DNA from: Pseudomonas orientalis
GTDB taxonomy: Bacteria; Pseudomonadota; Gammaproteobacteria; Pseudomonadales; Pseudomonadaceae
Assembly: GCF_001439815.1 (NCBI RefSeq)
Contig: NZ_JYLM01000018.1
Span: forward strand, 1-52,616
Reading direction: 5' to 3'
DNA: 52,616 bases
Positions 17,651-25,709 of this stretch are shown piece after piece; positions within the stretch are counted from its first letter, which is position 1; every line of letters starts with the position of its first letter. A model generated the notes under the pieces. The model searched no databases, was not told the origin of the DNA, and saw only the letters and a program-made list of their open reading frames with translations. The translations under genes were made by a program, and so were the position numbers.

Positions 17651-17748
17651 GTAGGAGCGAGCTTGCTCGCGAAAAACGTCAACGTTAGCGCGTACTTGCT
17701 GAACGAACGCGGCGCCTGTGAGTTTTTCGCGAGCAAGCTCGCTCCTGC
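17651..17748 (-). repeat. 98-bp REPIN, GTAGGAG family, copy 2
   Basis: Same family as 10704-10801, in the opposite orientation by its asymmetric loop. It lies between the convergent pprB and DUF3613 genes, where tadG would sit in P. aeruginosa. Confidence 0.92.
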
Positions 17749-17753
17749 ATTGT

Positions 17754-18026
17754 TCAGTTGTCCCCTTCGGTTTTTCCGCCGATTTTCTGATCGAAAAACT
17801 CCGGAATCTCATGCTTGAAGCTTTCCAGCCAGCGCTGCGCGGCCAGGTCGCGTTCGGTGGCGGAGGCTGCCTGTGGCGCGGTTGACGCCGCTTGCCCACT
17901 GATCTGCAACGCCAGCCAGTTCTCCGTGGCGACCTGCTGCGGGGAGTAGGGGCCAGGCTCGATGGCCATGACGCTGAGAGGCAAGGCCAGCACGGCCAGG
18001 CTGGCGAGACAGGGCACTTTCATCAT
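17754..18026 (-). CDS. DUF3613-type small exported protein of the tad operon
   Basis: 90-residue protein with a signal peptide (MMKVPCLASLAVLALPLSVMA, cut before IEPGPY). The mature part includes YSPQQVATENWLALQISGQ, and LAAQRWLESFKHEIPEFFDQKI near the C-terminus, resembling PA4298 of P. aeruginosa. It is the last gene of the rcpC operon here. The start ATG at 18026 shares one base with the tadD stop (TGATG), so translation is coupled; an ATG at 18023 is equally possible. Role in the pilus machinery unknown. Confidence 0.75.
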   Translation of the reverse strand: MMKVPCLASLAVLALPLSVMAIEPGPYSPQQVATENWLALQISGQAASTAPQAASATERDLAAQRWLESFKHEIPEFFDQKIGGKTEGDN

Positions 18027-18736
18027 CAATTCCTCGGGTTGCTGGTGGCGTCACTGACGGTGGCAATCTGGCCCTTGGCCTTGACGCGTGACGCCTTGAG
18101 TTTCTCGGCGCGGGCCTGGGCCTGGGTGACTTGTTCGGGGCCCAGGCCTATCTGGCTGACCACCTGCGCGGCCTGCTTCCAGTTGTCTTGATAGATCAGC
18201 AGCGTCACCAGGTTGATCGCCGCCAGCGGATCGCTCTGCTTGAGTTCCATGGCGGTCATGAATTCAAAACGCGCATCTTCCAGGCGCAGTTGGTTGAGGT
18301 ACACCACGCCCAGGTCATTGCGGATTTTCTCGTCGGTGGGCGCCAGCCGCGCCGCGCGCTGCAAGTGGGTCATGGCCAGGCTGTTGTCGCCTTTGGCCGA
18401 GGCCAGTTGCCCCAGGCCGTGTTCGCCTTCGGCGGCCATGCAGGTGCCGAGCAGGCTGCGGTACAAGGGCTCGGCGTTGCGTCCGAGCAAGCGATACGCC
18501 TTGGCCTGGCGCAGGCGCACCTGGGGCAAACTGGCCGGCAGGGTGTGCAGGTTGGCCAGGCTGGCGTGCAATTTGCCGTCGTTGGCCATTTCATCGGCCA
18601 GGTTCAACGACAGCTCCTGTTCGGCGCTGGGCTTGGGGCAACTGCCGGGGGCCGTCAGGGCGCTCCAGGGGGGTTGACCATCAGTGGCGCAACCACCGAG
18701 CAGCAACAGGCTCAAACCGGCGATCAAGGCTTTCAT
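18026..18736 (-). CDS. tadD: TadD, tetratricopeptide lipoprotein
   Basis: 236-residue lipoprotein with lipobox LLGGC (Cys16). Residues from about 45 to 200 form helical TPR-like repeats; one clear unit reads AMTHLQRAARLAPTDEKIRNDLGVVY. TadD is thought to assist assembly of the RcpA secretin in the outer membrane. The C-terminal tail is rich in Lys, Ala and Gln. It lies 10 bases after tadC in the leftward operon. Confidence 0.9.
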   Translation of the reverse strand: MKALIAGLSLLLLGGCATDGQPPWSALTAPGSCPKPSAEQELSLNLADEMANDGKLHASLANLHTLPASLPQVRLRQAKAYRLLGRNAEPLYRSLLGTCMAAEGEHGLGQLASAKGDNSLAMTHLQRAARLAPTDEKIRNDLGVVYLNQLRLEDARFEFMTAMELKQSDPLAAINLVTLLIYQDNWKQAAQVVSQIGLGPEQVTQAQARAEKLKASRVKAKGQIATVSDATSNPRN

Positions 18737-18746
18737 CGAGCATTCC

Positions 18747-19640
18747 TCATAAGTTACTCAAGGCCCGGGTGATACCGATAAATGCCGGCCCCCCGAGCAC
18801 GATCAGCAAGGCGGGAAACAGAAACACCATCATCACCACCGACATCTTCGCCGACATTTTTGACACAAACTCCTGGATGCGGGTCAGGCGCCGGTCGTCG
18901 AGCAATTGCTTGAGCGCCAGCAACGACTTCATTGCGCCTGCGCCCTGATGCACCAACTGCTGAAGGATGATGCAAGTGTCGGTGAACTCATCCACGGCGA
19001 GCAGCCTGGCGGTCTTGCCCAATTCTTCACTGAGCTCAAGGCCGGAGTCGACCCGGTTCAGGATCAGGCGCAATTCATGGGTCAGCGCCGGCAGCAGGCG
19101 CTGTGCTTCGACGCTCAACACGCGCAACGCCTGTTCGACCGCCATGCCCGATTCGAACAGGATGCGCAGCAGCGCAATGAATGTCGAAACCTCTTGGGAG
19201 ACGCGCTGCTGACGGGCCTTGGCCACGCTGGCCAGGATGCGCTTGGGCAACAGGTAGCCGATGCCCAGCGCGATCAGGGGCACCAACCACGGCGAGCCGC
19301 CCTTGGGAAACAGCACCTGCTGGGCGATCAGGGCAACGATCAACAGCAGCACCGGCGTGCCGATCTGGAAGGCGGCGAACATCGAGCGCTGGCTGGCTTT
19401 GCGCCAACCGACGCGGTTGAGCAAGGTTTGGGTTTCGTTGTCCAGGCTGACCGAACGTTGCGCGAGCGGGCTGTTGCCCAGTTGCCGCATCATCGCACCG
19501 AGGCGATGTTCGCGGCCCATCTGCCCTTGCAGGCGCTGGGCAACCAGACGCTGACCACGCCGATGTTTGATCAGGTTGGCCAGCACCAGCGCCAGGGCGG
19601 CCAGAAACAACACCGCGCTGATCAGCAACGAAATAGCCAT
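18747..19640 (-). CDS. tadC: TadC, inner-membrane platform protein (T2SF family)
   Basis: 297 residues with an N-terminal membrane helix, a paired hydrophobic hairpin near 95-130, a cytoplasmic T2SF domain with LLRILFESGMAVEQALRVL and a C-terminal helix ending ALLIVLGGPAFIGI. With TadB it forms the inner-membrane platform that the TadA ATPase acts on. The gene lies one base downstream of the tadB stop region, within the same operon. Confidence 0.92.
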   Translation of the reverse strand: MAISLLISAVLFLAALALVLANLIKHRRGQRLVAQRLQGQMGREHRLGAMMRQLGNSPLAQRSVSLDNETQTLLNRVGWRKASQRSMFAAFQIGTPVLLLIVALIAQQVLFPKGGSPWLVPLIALGIGYLLPKRILASVAKARQQRVSQEVSTFIALLRILFESGMAVEQALRVLSVEAQRLLPALTHELRLILNRVDSGLELSEELGKTARLLAVDEFTDTCIILQQLVHQGAGAMKSLLALKQLLDDRRLTRIQEFVSKMSAKMSVVMMVFLFPALLIVLGGPAFIGITRALSNL

Positions 19641-19641
19641 C

Positions 19642-20523
19642 TCATACGCTCCGCAACATGCGCCAGAGGGTGAAGCAGCCGAGCACCTGCATAATCAGGG
19701 CGACGAACAACAGCAGGCGGCCGGTGCCGTCGTTCCACATGGTCATCAGGTAGGCCGGGTTGACCGCCAGGAAATAGCCCACCATCGAAATGGGCAGTGC
19801 GGTGAGCACGTAGGCGGTCACGCGGGTTTCGCCGGTGAGGGCACGTAGCTGGCGCGCGGCCTGCTCGCGCTCGCGGATCATCTTGATCAGGTTTTCCAGC
19901 AACTCGCTGGCATTGCCGCCGTAGCGGTGATTGACCTTCAAGCCTAGGGCGAACAGACGGAACTCGTCGCGCTCGTAGAATTCGGCAAAATCGTGGGCGG
20001 ACTCCGGGAGGCTGACGCCCAGTTGCACGTTGCGCCGGACCCGGCCCATGGCTTTTTTCAGCGGGTCTTCGGCCACTTCGATACCGCCCAGCACCGCGTC
20101 GGCCAGGGTGCGCCCGGCCTTGAGGCTGCGCACGGTGTGGTCAAGCAACGACGGCAGTTGCTCGATCATGCGTTTGATCCGGCGTTGGTAACGCCAGGCG
20201 ATGTACAGGCGCAGCAGCACGGGCGGCAACAGCAGCATCACCAGCAGGCCGGCCCAGCCGGCGAGCACCAACCCCAGCACCGCGCCCAGGCCCCAGGCGG
20301 TCAGCCACAGGCCCAGGCTGTCACTGGGTTTGCCCAGGCCCGCGCGCAGGAACATGCGCTCCACGCCGCTCCAGGAAACACTTTCTTCGACGAGCTGCGG
20401 CTGGCCTTCGGCGAGTCGGTCCAGCACGCGTTCAGTCCGCGCGTGGCGCAAGCCGTTCTGGAATGAGCGGATCGACAGGCCGATCAGGATCAGGCAGAGG
20501 AGTAGCAGGATGGCCCCGGTCAT
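19642..20523 (-). CDS. tadB: TadB, inner-membrane platform protein (T2SF family)
   Basis: 293 residues beginning MTGAILLLLCLILIGLSI. I used the ATG at 20523, preceded by a strong GGAGGGG; the longer open frame adds 33 residues of unlikely composition that overlap the end of tadA. It has an N-terminal helix, a hydrophobic pair near 75-115, a T2SF domain with LKAGRTLADAVLGGIEVAEDP and C-terminal helices. Partner of TadC. Confidence 0.92.
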   Translation of the reverse strand: MTGAILLLLCLILIGLSIRSFQNGLRHARTERVLDRLAEGQPQLVEESVSWSGVERMFLRAGLGKPSDSLGLWLTAWGLGAVLGLVLAGWAGLLVMLLLPPVLLRLYIAWRYQRRIKRMIEQLPSLLDHTVRSLKAGRTLADAVLGGIEVAEDPLKKAMGRVRRNVQLGVSLPESAHDFAEFYERDEFRLFALGLKVNHRYGGNASELLENLIKMIREREQAARQLRALTGETRVTAYVLTALPISMVGYFLAVNPAYLMTMWNDGTGRLLLFVALIMQVLGCFTLWRMLRSV

Positions 20524-20542
20524 GTTCGATTCCCCTCCAGGG

Positions 20543-21805
20543 CTAGGCTGATTCGCGGCGCAGTTTTTCGCCGGCCGGGTTGAGCGCCTCGCGCACGAAG
20601 CCGAAGCCGGTACGCCGGTCATGGCGAAACAGGGTATTGGTCACGTACACGTCTTCGCGGATGCCCACCACTTCGACCACCTCGCTGACGCACCGACGGC
20701 CGTCCGGCAGGCGGGTCAACTGGACCACCACATCCAGCGCCGCGCAGATCATCTGGCGCAGGGTCTTTTCCGCGACCACGCGACCGGTCAGGCCCACCAG
20801 GGTTTCCAGGCGCAGCAGGGCATCGGCGGCATTGTTGGCGTGCACGGTGCTCATGGATCCGTCGTGGCCGGTGTTCATCGCGGTGAGTACATCGAGCACT
20901 TCCACGCCGCGAATTTCGCCGAGAATGATGCGGTCGGGGCGCATGCGCAGGGCATTGCGGATCAGGTCGCTGGCCTTGACTTCGCCATGGCCCTCGGCAT
21001 TGGGCGGGCGGGTTTCCAGGCGCACCACGTGGGGATGGCCCAGTTGCAATTCGGCCACGTCCTCGATGGTGACCAGGCGTTCATGGGGGTTGATCAACTG
21101 GCTGAGAATATTCAGCAGCGTGGTTTTGCCGGTGCCGGTCCCGCCGCTGATGAGGATGTTGCAGCGCTTGCCCACCGCCTCCTGAAAGAAGTCGAAAATG
21201 TTCTGGTCAATGGTCTGCATGGCCACCAGGTCGCTGCTTTTGAGCATGTCCTTGCGAAATTTTCGAATCGACAGGCACGGCCCGTCCAGGGCAATCGGCG
21301 GGATGATCGCATTGACCCGGCTACCGTCGGGCAAACGTGCGTCGACCATTGGCGACGACTCGTCCAGGCGCCGCCCCAGTGGCGCGAGGATGCGTTGCAT
21401 GACGCGCTCCACATGGTGCGCGTCGATAAAGCGCAGGTCGCTCTGGTGCAGCAGGCCGTCACGCTCGATAAACACCCGATGCGGGCCATTGACCAGGATT
21501 TCGGTGATGGTGGGGTCGCGCAGCAGCACTTCCAGCGGGCCGAAACCGGTCAGCTCGTCGACGATTTCTTCGGCCAGGCGCTCCATCTCGTAGCGCGAGA
21601 TCGCCAGGTGCATGCGGTTGATGTACTCGGCGACTTTGTCGATGACAAATTGCGCCAACAACTGGCGCGAGCCTTCCAGCAGGTTTTTCCCCGACTCTTC
21701 GATGGCATCGATGATGTAGCGGTGCAGCACCAGTTTCAGGCCGTCGTGGTCGGTGTTGCCACCCAGGCCGCGCGCGGGGGCGCCGAAGAGTTTTTCGCTG
21801 GTCAT
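20543..21805 (-). CDS. tadA: TadA, secretion/pilus assembly ATPase
   Basis: 420-residue hexameric ATPase of the type II/IV secretion superfamily, which powers Flp pilus assembly. The Walker A motif GGTGTGKT is at 221-228. An Asp-box-like segment (LVTIEDVAELQL), a Walker B region (DRIILGEIRGVE) and a His box (GHDGSMSTVHANNA) follow. The length is usual for TadA/CpaF. The start ATG overlaps the tadZ stop by 4 bases. Confidence 0.95.
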   Translation of the reverse strand: MTSEKLFGAPARGLGGNTDHDGLKLVLHRYIIDAIEESGKNLLEGSRQLLAQFVIDKVAEYINRMHLAISRYEMERLAEEIVDELTGFGPLEVLLRDPTITEILVNGPHRVFIERDGLLHQSDLRFIDAHHVERVMQRILAPLGRRLDESSPMVDARLPDGSRVNAIIPPIALDGPCLSIRKFRKDMLKSSDLVAMQTIDQNIFDFFQEAVGKRCNILISGGTGTGKTTLLNILSQLINPHERLVTIEDVAELQLGHPHVVRLETRPPNAEGHGEVKASDLIRNALRMRPDRIILGEIRGVEVLDVLTAMNTGHDGSMSTVHANNAADALLRLETLVGLTGRVVAEKTLRQMICAALDVVVQLTRLPDGRRCVSEVVEVVGIREDVYVTNTLFRHDRRTGFGFVREALNPAGEKLRRESA

Positions 21806-23001
21806 TTTTTATCGGCTCCCAACAAACGCTCCAGCCAACGGCTGGAGGATTTTCGGCGGGTGTCTTGCGAACGTTTCGCCAGGCGCTCGCCCAGGGTCTT
21901 GAGCGCTTGAGTCAGTGCTTCGCGCGGTGCCAGCGCAAACAGGGTTTGCCCCTGGTTCTTGGCGTTCAGCCGTACCTCCGGGCTCAAGGGCAACACGGCA
22001 AGCACTTCCAGGCCGAAGCTTTTGCTCAGGGCGTCGGCGTCCGGCGCGCAGCTTTTGATGTGGCGATCGATCAGCAATTTGGCATGGTCGAGCTTCATGC
22101 CTTTTTCGCGCCACAGGCCCAGTACGGCGAGGTTGCGCCGACAGTCCAGCACGCTCTGATCGGTGTACCACAGCAACTTGTCGCAATGGCTGACGAAGGT
22201 GCGCAGGGCTTCGCTGTCCGGCTGGCCGGCAAGGTTCACCACGATGTGCTGGAAGTGCTGGCGCAGCGCGCTGAGCAACATGTAGAGCTCCGCGGCGCTG
22301 GTGCGCTCCAGGGGCTCGTCGTTGGGCGCGTAGGCGAGAATGCGCAGGCCGTCTGCGACTGCGGTAAAGGCGCTGTTGATCAGGGTGGTGTCCAGCCGCC
22401 TCAAGTGGCGCAGGGCATCGCCGAAGTTGAACGAGCTTTCCAGGCCCAGCAGCGCCAGGCTGTCACCGCGTGGCAGGCCCAGGTCGAGCAACAGCGTCTG
22501 CTGGCCGCTCTTTTGTACCACCAGCGCCAGGTGGCAGGTGACCAGCGCGCCGTCGGAACTGCCCTGGGTGCCGTAGAGCACCGAGAGGCCGCCCAGTTGC
22601 GTGTTGGTCGCGACCGGCGGCAGGCGCTTGCTCAGGCGGCGTACCAGCCCGGCGACTTCGCTGGAGCGCGAGCCGTAGGCGACGAAATCCCGGGCCCCGG
22701 CGCGCATGGCATTGAGCACCAACTGGTTGTCCATGCCGTCACCGAGGGCGACGATGGCCAGCATCGGCTTGGCTTCCAGGGCGCCTTCGATCAGCGCGCT
22801 CTGGGCCACCAGGTGCTCGCGGTCAAGGCCGATGAATACAAGGCTGGCGAAGGTTACATCGACCAGGGCGAGCAATTCATCGAGCGTGCCGCTGCCGGCG
22901 CCGACCACTTGGCCCAGGGGCGCCAGCGCGCCCTGCAGCCATTCCAGGTCGGTGGTGTTACGGGTGATTGCCAGGTAGGTCTGGCTCAGGTTATCGCTCA
23001 T
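21802..23001 (-). CDS. tadZ: TadZ, MinD/ParA-like pilus localisation protein
   Basis: 399 residues: an N-terminal receiver-like domain (about 1-125) and a C-terminal MinD/ParA-like domain. The P-loop position reads YGTQGSSDGAL and lacks the usual Lys residues, so nucleotide binding may be altered or lost; atypical P-loops are known among TadZ/CpaE proteins. The family targets the Tad machinery to its cellular site. It overlaps both rcpA (upstream) and tadA (downstream) by 4 bases. Confidence 0.88.
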   Translation of the reverse strand: MSDNLSQTYLAITRNTTDLEWLQGALAPLGQVVGAGSGTLDELLALVDVTFASLVFIGLDREHLVAQSALIEGALEAKPMLAIVALGDGMDNQLVLNAMRAGARDFVAYGSRSSEVAGLVRRLSKRLPPVATNTQLGGLSVLYGTQGSSDGALVTCHLALVVQKSGQQTLLLDLGLPRGDSLALLGLESSFNFGDALRHLRRLDTTLINSAFTAVADGLRILAYAPNDEPLERTSAAELYMLLSALRQHFQHIVVNLAGQPDSEALRTFVSHCDKLLWYTDQSVLDCRRNLAVLGLWREKGMKLDHAKLLIDRHIKSCAPDADALSKSFGLEVLAVLPLSPEVRLNAKNQGQTLFALAPREALTQALKTLGERLAKRSQDTRRKSSSRWLERLLGADKK

Positions 23002-24218
23002 TGGGACAGCCCGTTGAGACGGTCGAAATTGCCGTTTTCCAGGAAGAACAGGCGGTACCAGTTCGGGTCGTAGTTGCGCATTTTTTCACCGGGCAACGAC
23101 GGCAGTTGGGCGTTGGCCGCCAGCGGTTGCACCAGGTGCGGCGTGACGATCATCAGCAGCTCCTTGTCTTCGCGCTTGACCGAGGAATCGCGAAAGAACG
23201 CCCCCAGGATCGGAATGTCACCCAGGCCTGGGAACTTGCCGATGTTGGTGGTGGTGTTGCTGCTGATCAGGCCGCTGATCACAAAGCTTTCGCCATCGGC
23301 CAGGGACACGCTGGTGTCGGTGCGGCGAATGGTCAGGGCCGGCACGCGGATATTTTCGATGACCACGGCGTTGGTGTAGTCGAGCTCGCTGACCTCCGGC
23401 GCCACCTTGAGGGAAATGCGGTTACGGTCGATCACGGTAGGGGTGAGGGTCAGGCGGATGCCGAATTCCTTGTACTCGATCGAGATGGCATCGCTGCCGC
23501 TGCTCGGCACCGGCACTGGTATTTCACCCCCGGCGAGGAAGGTTGCGCTTTGCCCGCTCATGGCCACCAGGCTTGGCCGCGCCAGGGTGTAGGCGAAGCC
23601 GCTGCTTTCCAGGGCGTTGATCATCGCCGAGACGCGGCCACCGCCAAAGCCGATGTTGAAGTTGTCCGAGCTCACCGGCAGCTTGAAGGTGCTGGGTGTG
23701 GGGAACAGCAAGTTCGGGCTGCCGAGGAAAAAGTTGTTGCCGATGCCGAGGATCTTGGTGCTGGCCTCCTTGAGCTTGGTACGGCTGACTTCGACAAAGC
23801 GGATGTCGGTCTGGACCTGGCTGGGCAGCAGCGGATCATCGCCCGGCGACAGCGACAAGCTGGTCAGGGCGGTGTTGGCCTTGCCCTTGACGAAGACCAT
23901 GCTCTGGCGCGGCGTGGTCGAGCAAGCGGTCCAGACCATCAGGCTGGTGGTGCCGGGGCCGACGCCGGTGAGCAGGAAGGCGCGGTCGCCATTGAGATGA
24001 ACGTCGGCGATTTTCGGATCGCCAATGGCCAGGCGTGTGATCGCCACCGGCGATTGCAATTCCTGTTGCAGGCCTTCGCCGACCGACAACGCGGCGGGCA
24101 GTTGTGCAAGGCCGGCGCAATTGCCCGTGGCCGCCGTGGCCAGTCCCATGCTCAGGTGCGACAGCAGCAGGGCACAGGCGATTTTCAGCGTGAACACCGG
24201 TATGAAACATCGGCTCAT
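22998..24218 (-). CDS. rcpA: RcpA, outer-membrane secretin of the Tad system (CpaC family)
   Basis: 406 residues: a signal peptide ending near MGLATAATG, a secretin N-terminal part (LSVGEGLQQELQ, ITRLAIGDPKIADV) and the secretin core with VEVSRTKLKE, VAMSGQSATFLAGGEIPVPV and the terminal FPGLGDIPILGAFFR block. It forms the outer-membrane ring through which the Flp pilus passes. I prefer the ATG at 24218, because AAGGA lies 8 bases before it; an ATG at 24227 would give 409 residues but has no spaced ribosome-binding site. Confidence 0.92.
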   Translation of the reverse strand: MSRCFIPVFTLKIACALLLSHLSMGLATAATGNCAGLAQLPAALSVGEGLQQELQSPVAITRLAIGDPKIADVHLNGDRAFLLTGVGPGTTSLMVWTACSTTPRQSMVFVKGKANTALTSLSLSPGDDPLLPSQVQTDIRFVEVSRTKLKEASTKILGIGNNFFLGSPNLLFPTPSTFKLPVSSDNFNIGFGGGRVSAMINALESSGFAYTLARPSLVAMSGQSATFLAGGEIPVPVPSSGSDAISIEYKEFGIRLTLTPTVIDRNRISLKVAPEVSELDYTNAVVIENIRVPALTIRRTDTSVSLADGESFVISGLISSNTTTNIGKFPGLGDIPILGAFFRDSSVKREDKELLMIVTPHLVQPLAANAQLPSLPGEKMRNYDPNWYRLFFLENGNFDRLNGLSQ

Positions 24219-24233
24219 GCACAGCATCCTTGT

Positions 24234-25157
24234 TCAGTCGGGTGTTTGTTGGGTTGCCTGATTGCCACGGATCACCTCGACACCGGTGCGGCGTGGGGCA
24301 CTGCTCTGGGCGATTTTCCTGGGGGCCTGGGCGAAGGCCAGTTGCGTGAATTGATAGAGGTCGCGGTTTGCGTTCTGCAGGTTGCCCGGCGCATTGCCTT
24401 CGCCGGCCCAGTAACGGCTCAGCAGGCGTTCGTCGGCGCTGCGTACGGCCAGGCGCAGGGTGCCGGCCTGGGTGGCCAGCATCAGCCGGCTCAACAGCTG
24501 TTCGGGCACGGCCAGCACCACCGTGCGCGAAGGGGCTTGGCGTTGAGCTCTCTCTTCGGCGGTGAGCGCGCGAGGAGACGCCGGGGTGCCGTCGTTGGTC
24601 AGGCCCATCTGGTCGCCGACGCTGAGCAGGCGCACGGCGGGGATCACCACTTGGGCCGACTGTTCAAGGTTGGCGGCGTCCTGGCGCAGGTACAGCAGCA
24701 CGTCCACATAGTCGCCGGGACTCAACTGTCCGGCGGCGCCAATCACTTCATCGACGGCCACGGCCAGGGCGCGTTCATCGGCACGGATCATGCGCGCCAG
24801 CGGTCCGCCGGGAGTGAAGCTTTCGTCGTTCAGCCAACTGCCGGCGCTGAGTGCTCGCCACGGTGTACGGCCGATGGCCTGCTCGACAGTGGTCATACTG
24901 CCGGCCGGCGCGGTGCGCAGTTTTTCGATGCTCAGATCAGCGGCAACCAGGGGGACGAAGGGGGGCACATCGTGGGCCAGTACGACGACCGATTGACGGG
25001 TCTGGTCTTCCACCACGGCAACGGCTTGTTCGGCGGGAGCCGCCGCTGGTGGCGGAGCCGGGGCGGGCTCACGGCTCAGGACCAATCCCCAGTAACCGGC
25101 AAACAGCGCACCGACCAGCAACACACCGGCCAGTACCATGCTCAGACGCGTGTTCAT
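24234..25157 (-). CDS. rcpC: RcpC, periplasmic Tad protein (CpaB family, SAF domain)
   Basis: 307 residues with an N-terminal membrane anchor (about 6-27), a Pro/Ala linker and a SAF domain near 55-125 (VVLAHDVPPFVPLVAADL, GSWLNDESF). The RcpC/CpaB block GAAGQLSPGDYVDVLLYL follows. It is believed to work with RcpA at the outer membrane. It is the first gene of the leftward operon, which runs on to the DUF3613 gene. Confidence 0.9.
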   Translation of the reverse strand: MNTRLSMVLAGVLLVGALFAGYWGLVLSREPAPAPPPAAAPAEQAVAVVEDQTRQSVVVLAHDVPPFVPLVAADLSIEKLRTAPAGSMTTVEQAIGRTPWRALSAGSWLNDESFTPGGPLARMIRADERALAVAVDEVIGAAGQLSPGDYVDVLLYLRQDAANLEQSAQVVIPAVRLLSVGDQMGLTNDGTPASPRALTAEERAQRQAPSRTVVLAVPEQLLSRLMLATQAGTLRLAVRSADERLLSRYWAGEGNAPGNLQNANRDLYQFTQLAFAQAPRKIAQSSAPRRTGVEVIRGNQATQQTPD

Positions 25158-25486
25158 GACGGCTCTCCCTTTCCTGTTGCACTACGGCCCGCGTATCCAA
25201 CAGGCAAACTTCGCAACCCGGCTGCTATGAACGGTGACTAACTATTTTGCTATTTGACGGTAGTTCAGCTAGGACGAAATGCCATTACTGACAGAAAGAT
25301 TTCTTAAGGGGGTAGGGCGTCTCCTTTGAAAACACAGATTTACGACGTCGTAAAACCCCCTACTACTTTATGACTAATCAGTTCTTACAGTTGTGAGGGT
25401 GGGCTTTGTTGTCAATGCTCAGGTGGCACATCGCAATTACCGTGCGGTACCGGAATTAAGGCGCCAATCGCCTGAGGAGAAGTGTT
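25158..25486. promoter_or_regulatory. Divergent rcpC/flp promoter region
   Basis: 329 AT-richer bases between rcpC (left) and flp (right). It contains a perfect 16-base palindrome TTTACGACGTCGTAAA at 25339-25354. Around it lie AGGGGGT (25307-25313) and ACCCCCT (25356-25362), which are inverted repeats. CTACTACTTTATGAC follows at 25360. A small hairpin AGGCG/CGCCT sits at 25459-25473, directly before the flp ribosome-binding site GAGGAG. These are good candidates for PprB or other regulator sites; none is proven. Confidence 0.6.
25339..25354. promoter_or_regulatory. 16-base perfect palindrome, candidate operator
   Basis: TTTACGACGTCGTAAA reads the same on both strands and sits near the middle of the rcpC/flp divergent region. 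A symmetric site of this length in a promoter region suggests a dimeric regulator. Which protein binds is not known from the sequence. Confidence 0.5.
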
Positions 25487-25678
25487 ATGGTCCTTGCTCT
25501 GTTGATGAAGCTTTACGTTCAATTCCAATTGTTGTTTCATCGTAAAGACGGCGCGACAGCCATCGAATACCTTATTCTTGTGGCGATTGTAGCGCTGGTG
25601 ATACTCGCCGCCGGGACAACGCTGGAGCCGCAGATCGCTGCCTTCTTTACCAGGATCGGTACAGCAATTTCCCCTTGA
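25487..25678 (+). CDS. flp: Flp type IVb major pilin precursor
   Basis: 63-residue prepilin. Leader MVLALLMKLYVQFQLLFHRKDG ends in Gly, followed by the mature start ATAIEYLILVAIVAL: the Glu at mature position 5 and adjacent Tyr are hallmarks of Flp pilins. FppA should cut after Gly22. A strong GAGGAG is 7-8 bases before the ATG. It is monocistronic or transcribed with the following receiver gene, and divergent from rcpC. Confidence 0.95.
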   Translation: MVLALLMKLYVQFQLLFHRKDGATAIEYLILVAIVALVILAAGTTLEPQIAAFFTRIGTAISP

Positions 25679-25709
25679 GTTCCCGTTGTTGATTGGTCAG
25701 GACGTGCCC

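Noticed and set aside
22968..25241. 757-codon plus-strand frame opposite rcpA and rcpC
   Set aside because: Antisense shadow with biased composition; both minus-strand genes show signal peptides and family motifs.
25424..25440. TGGCAC before flp as a possible sigma-54 promoter
   Set aside because: The required GC at the -12 position is missing at the right spacing (TT instead).
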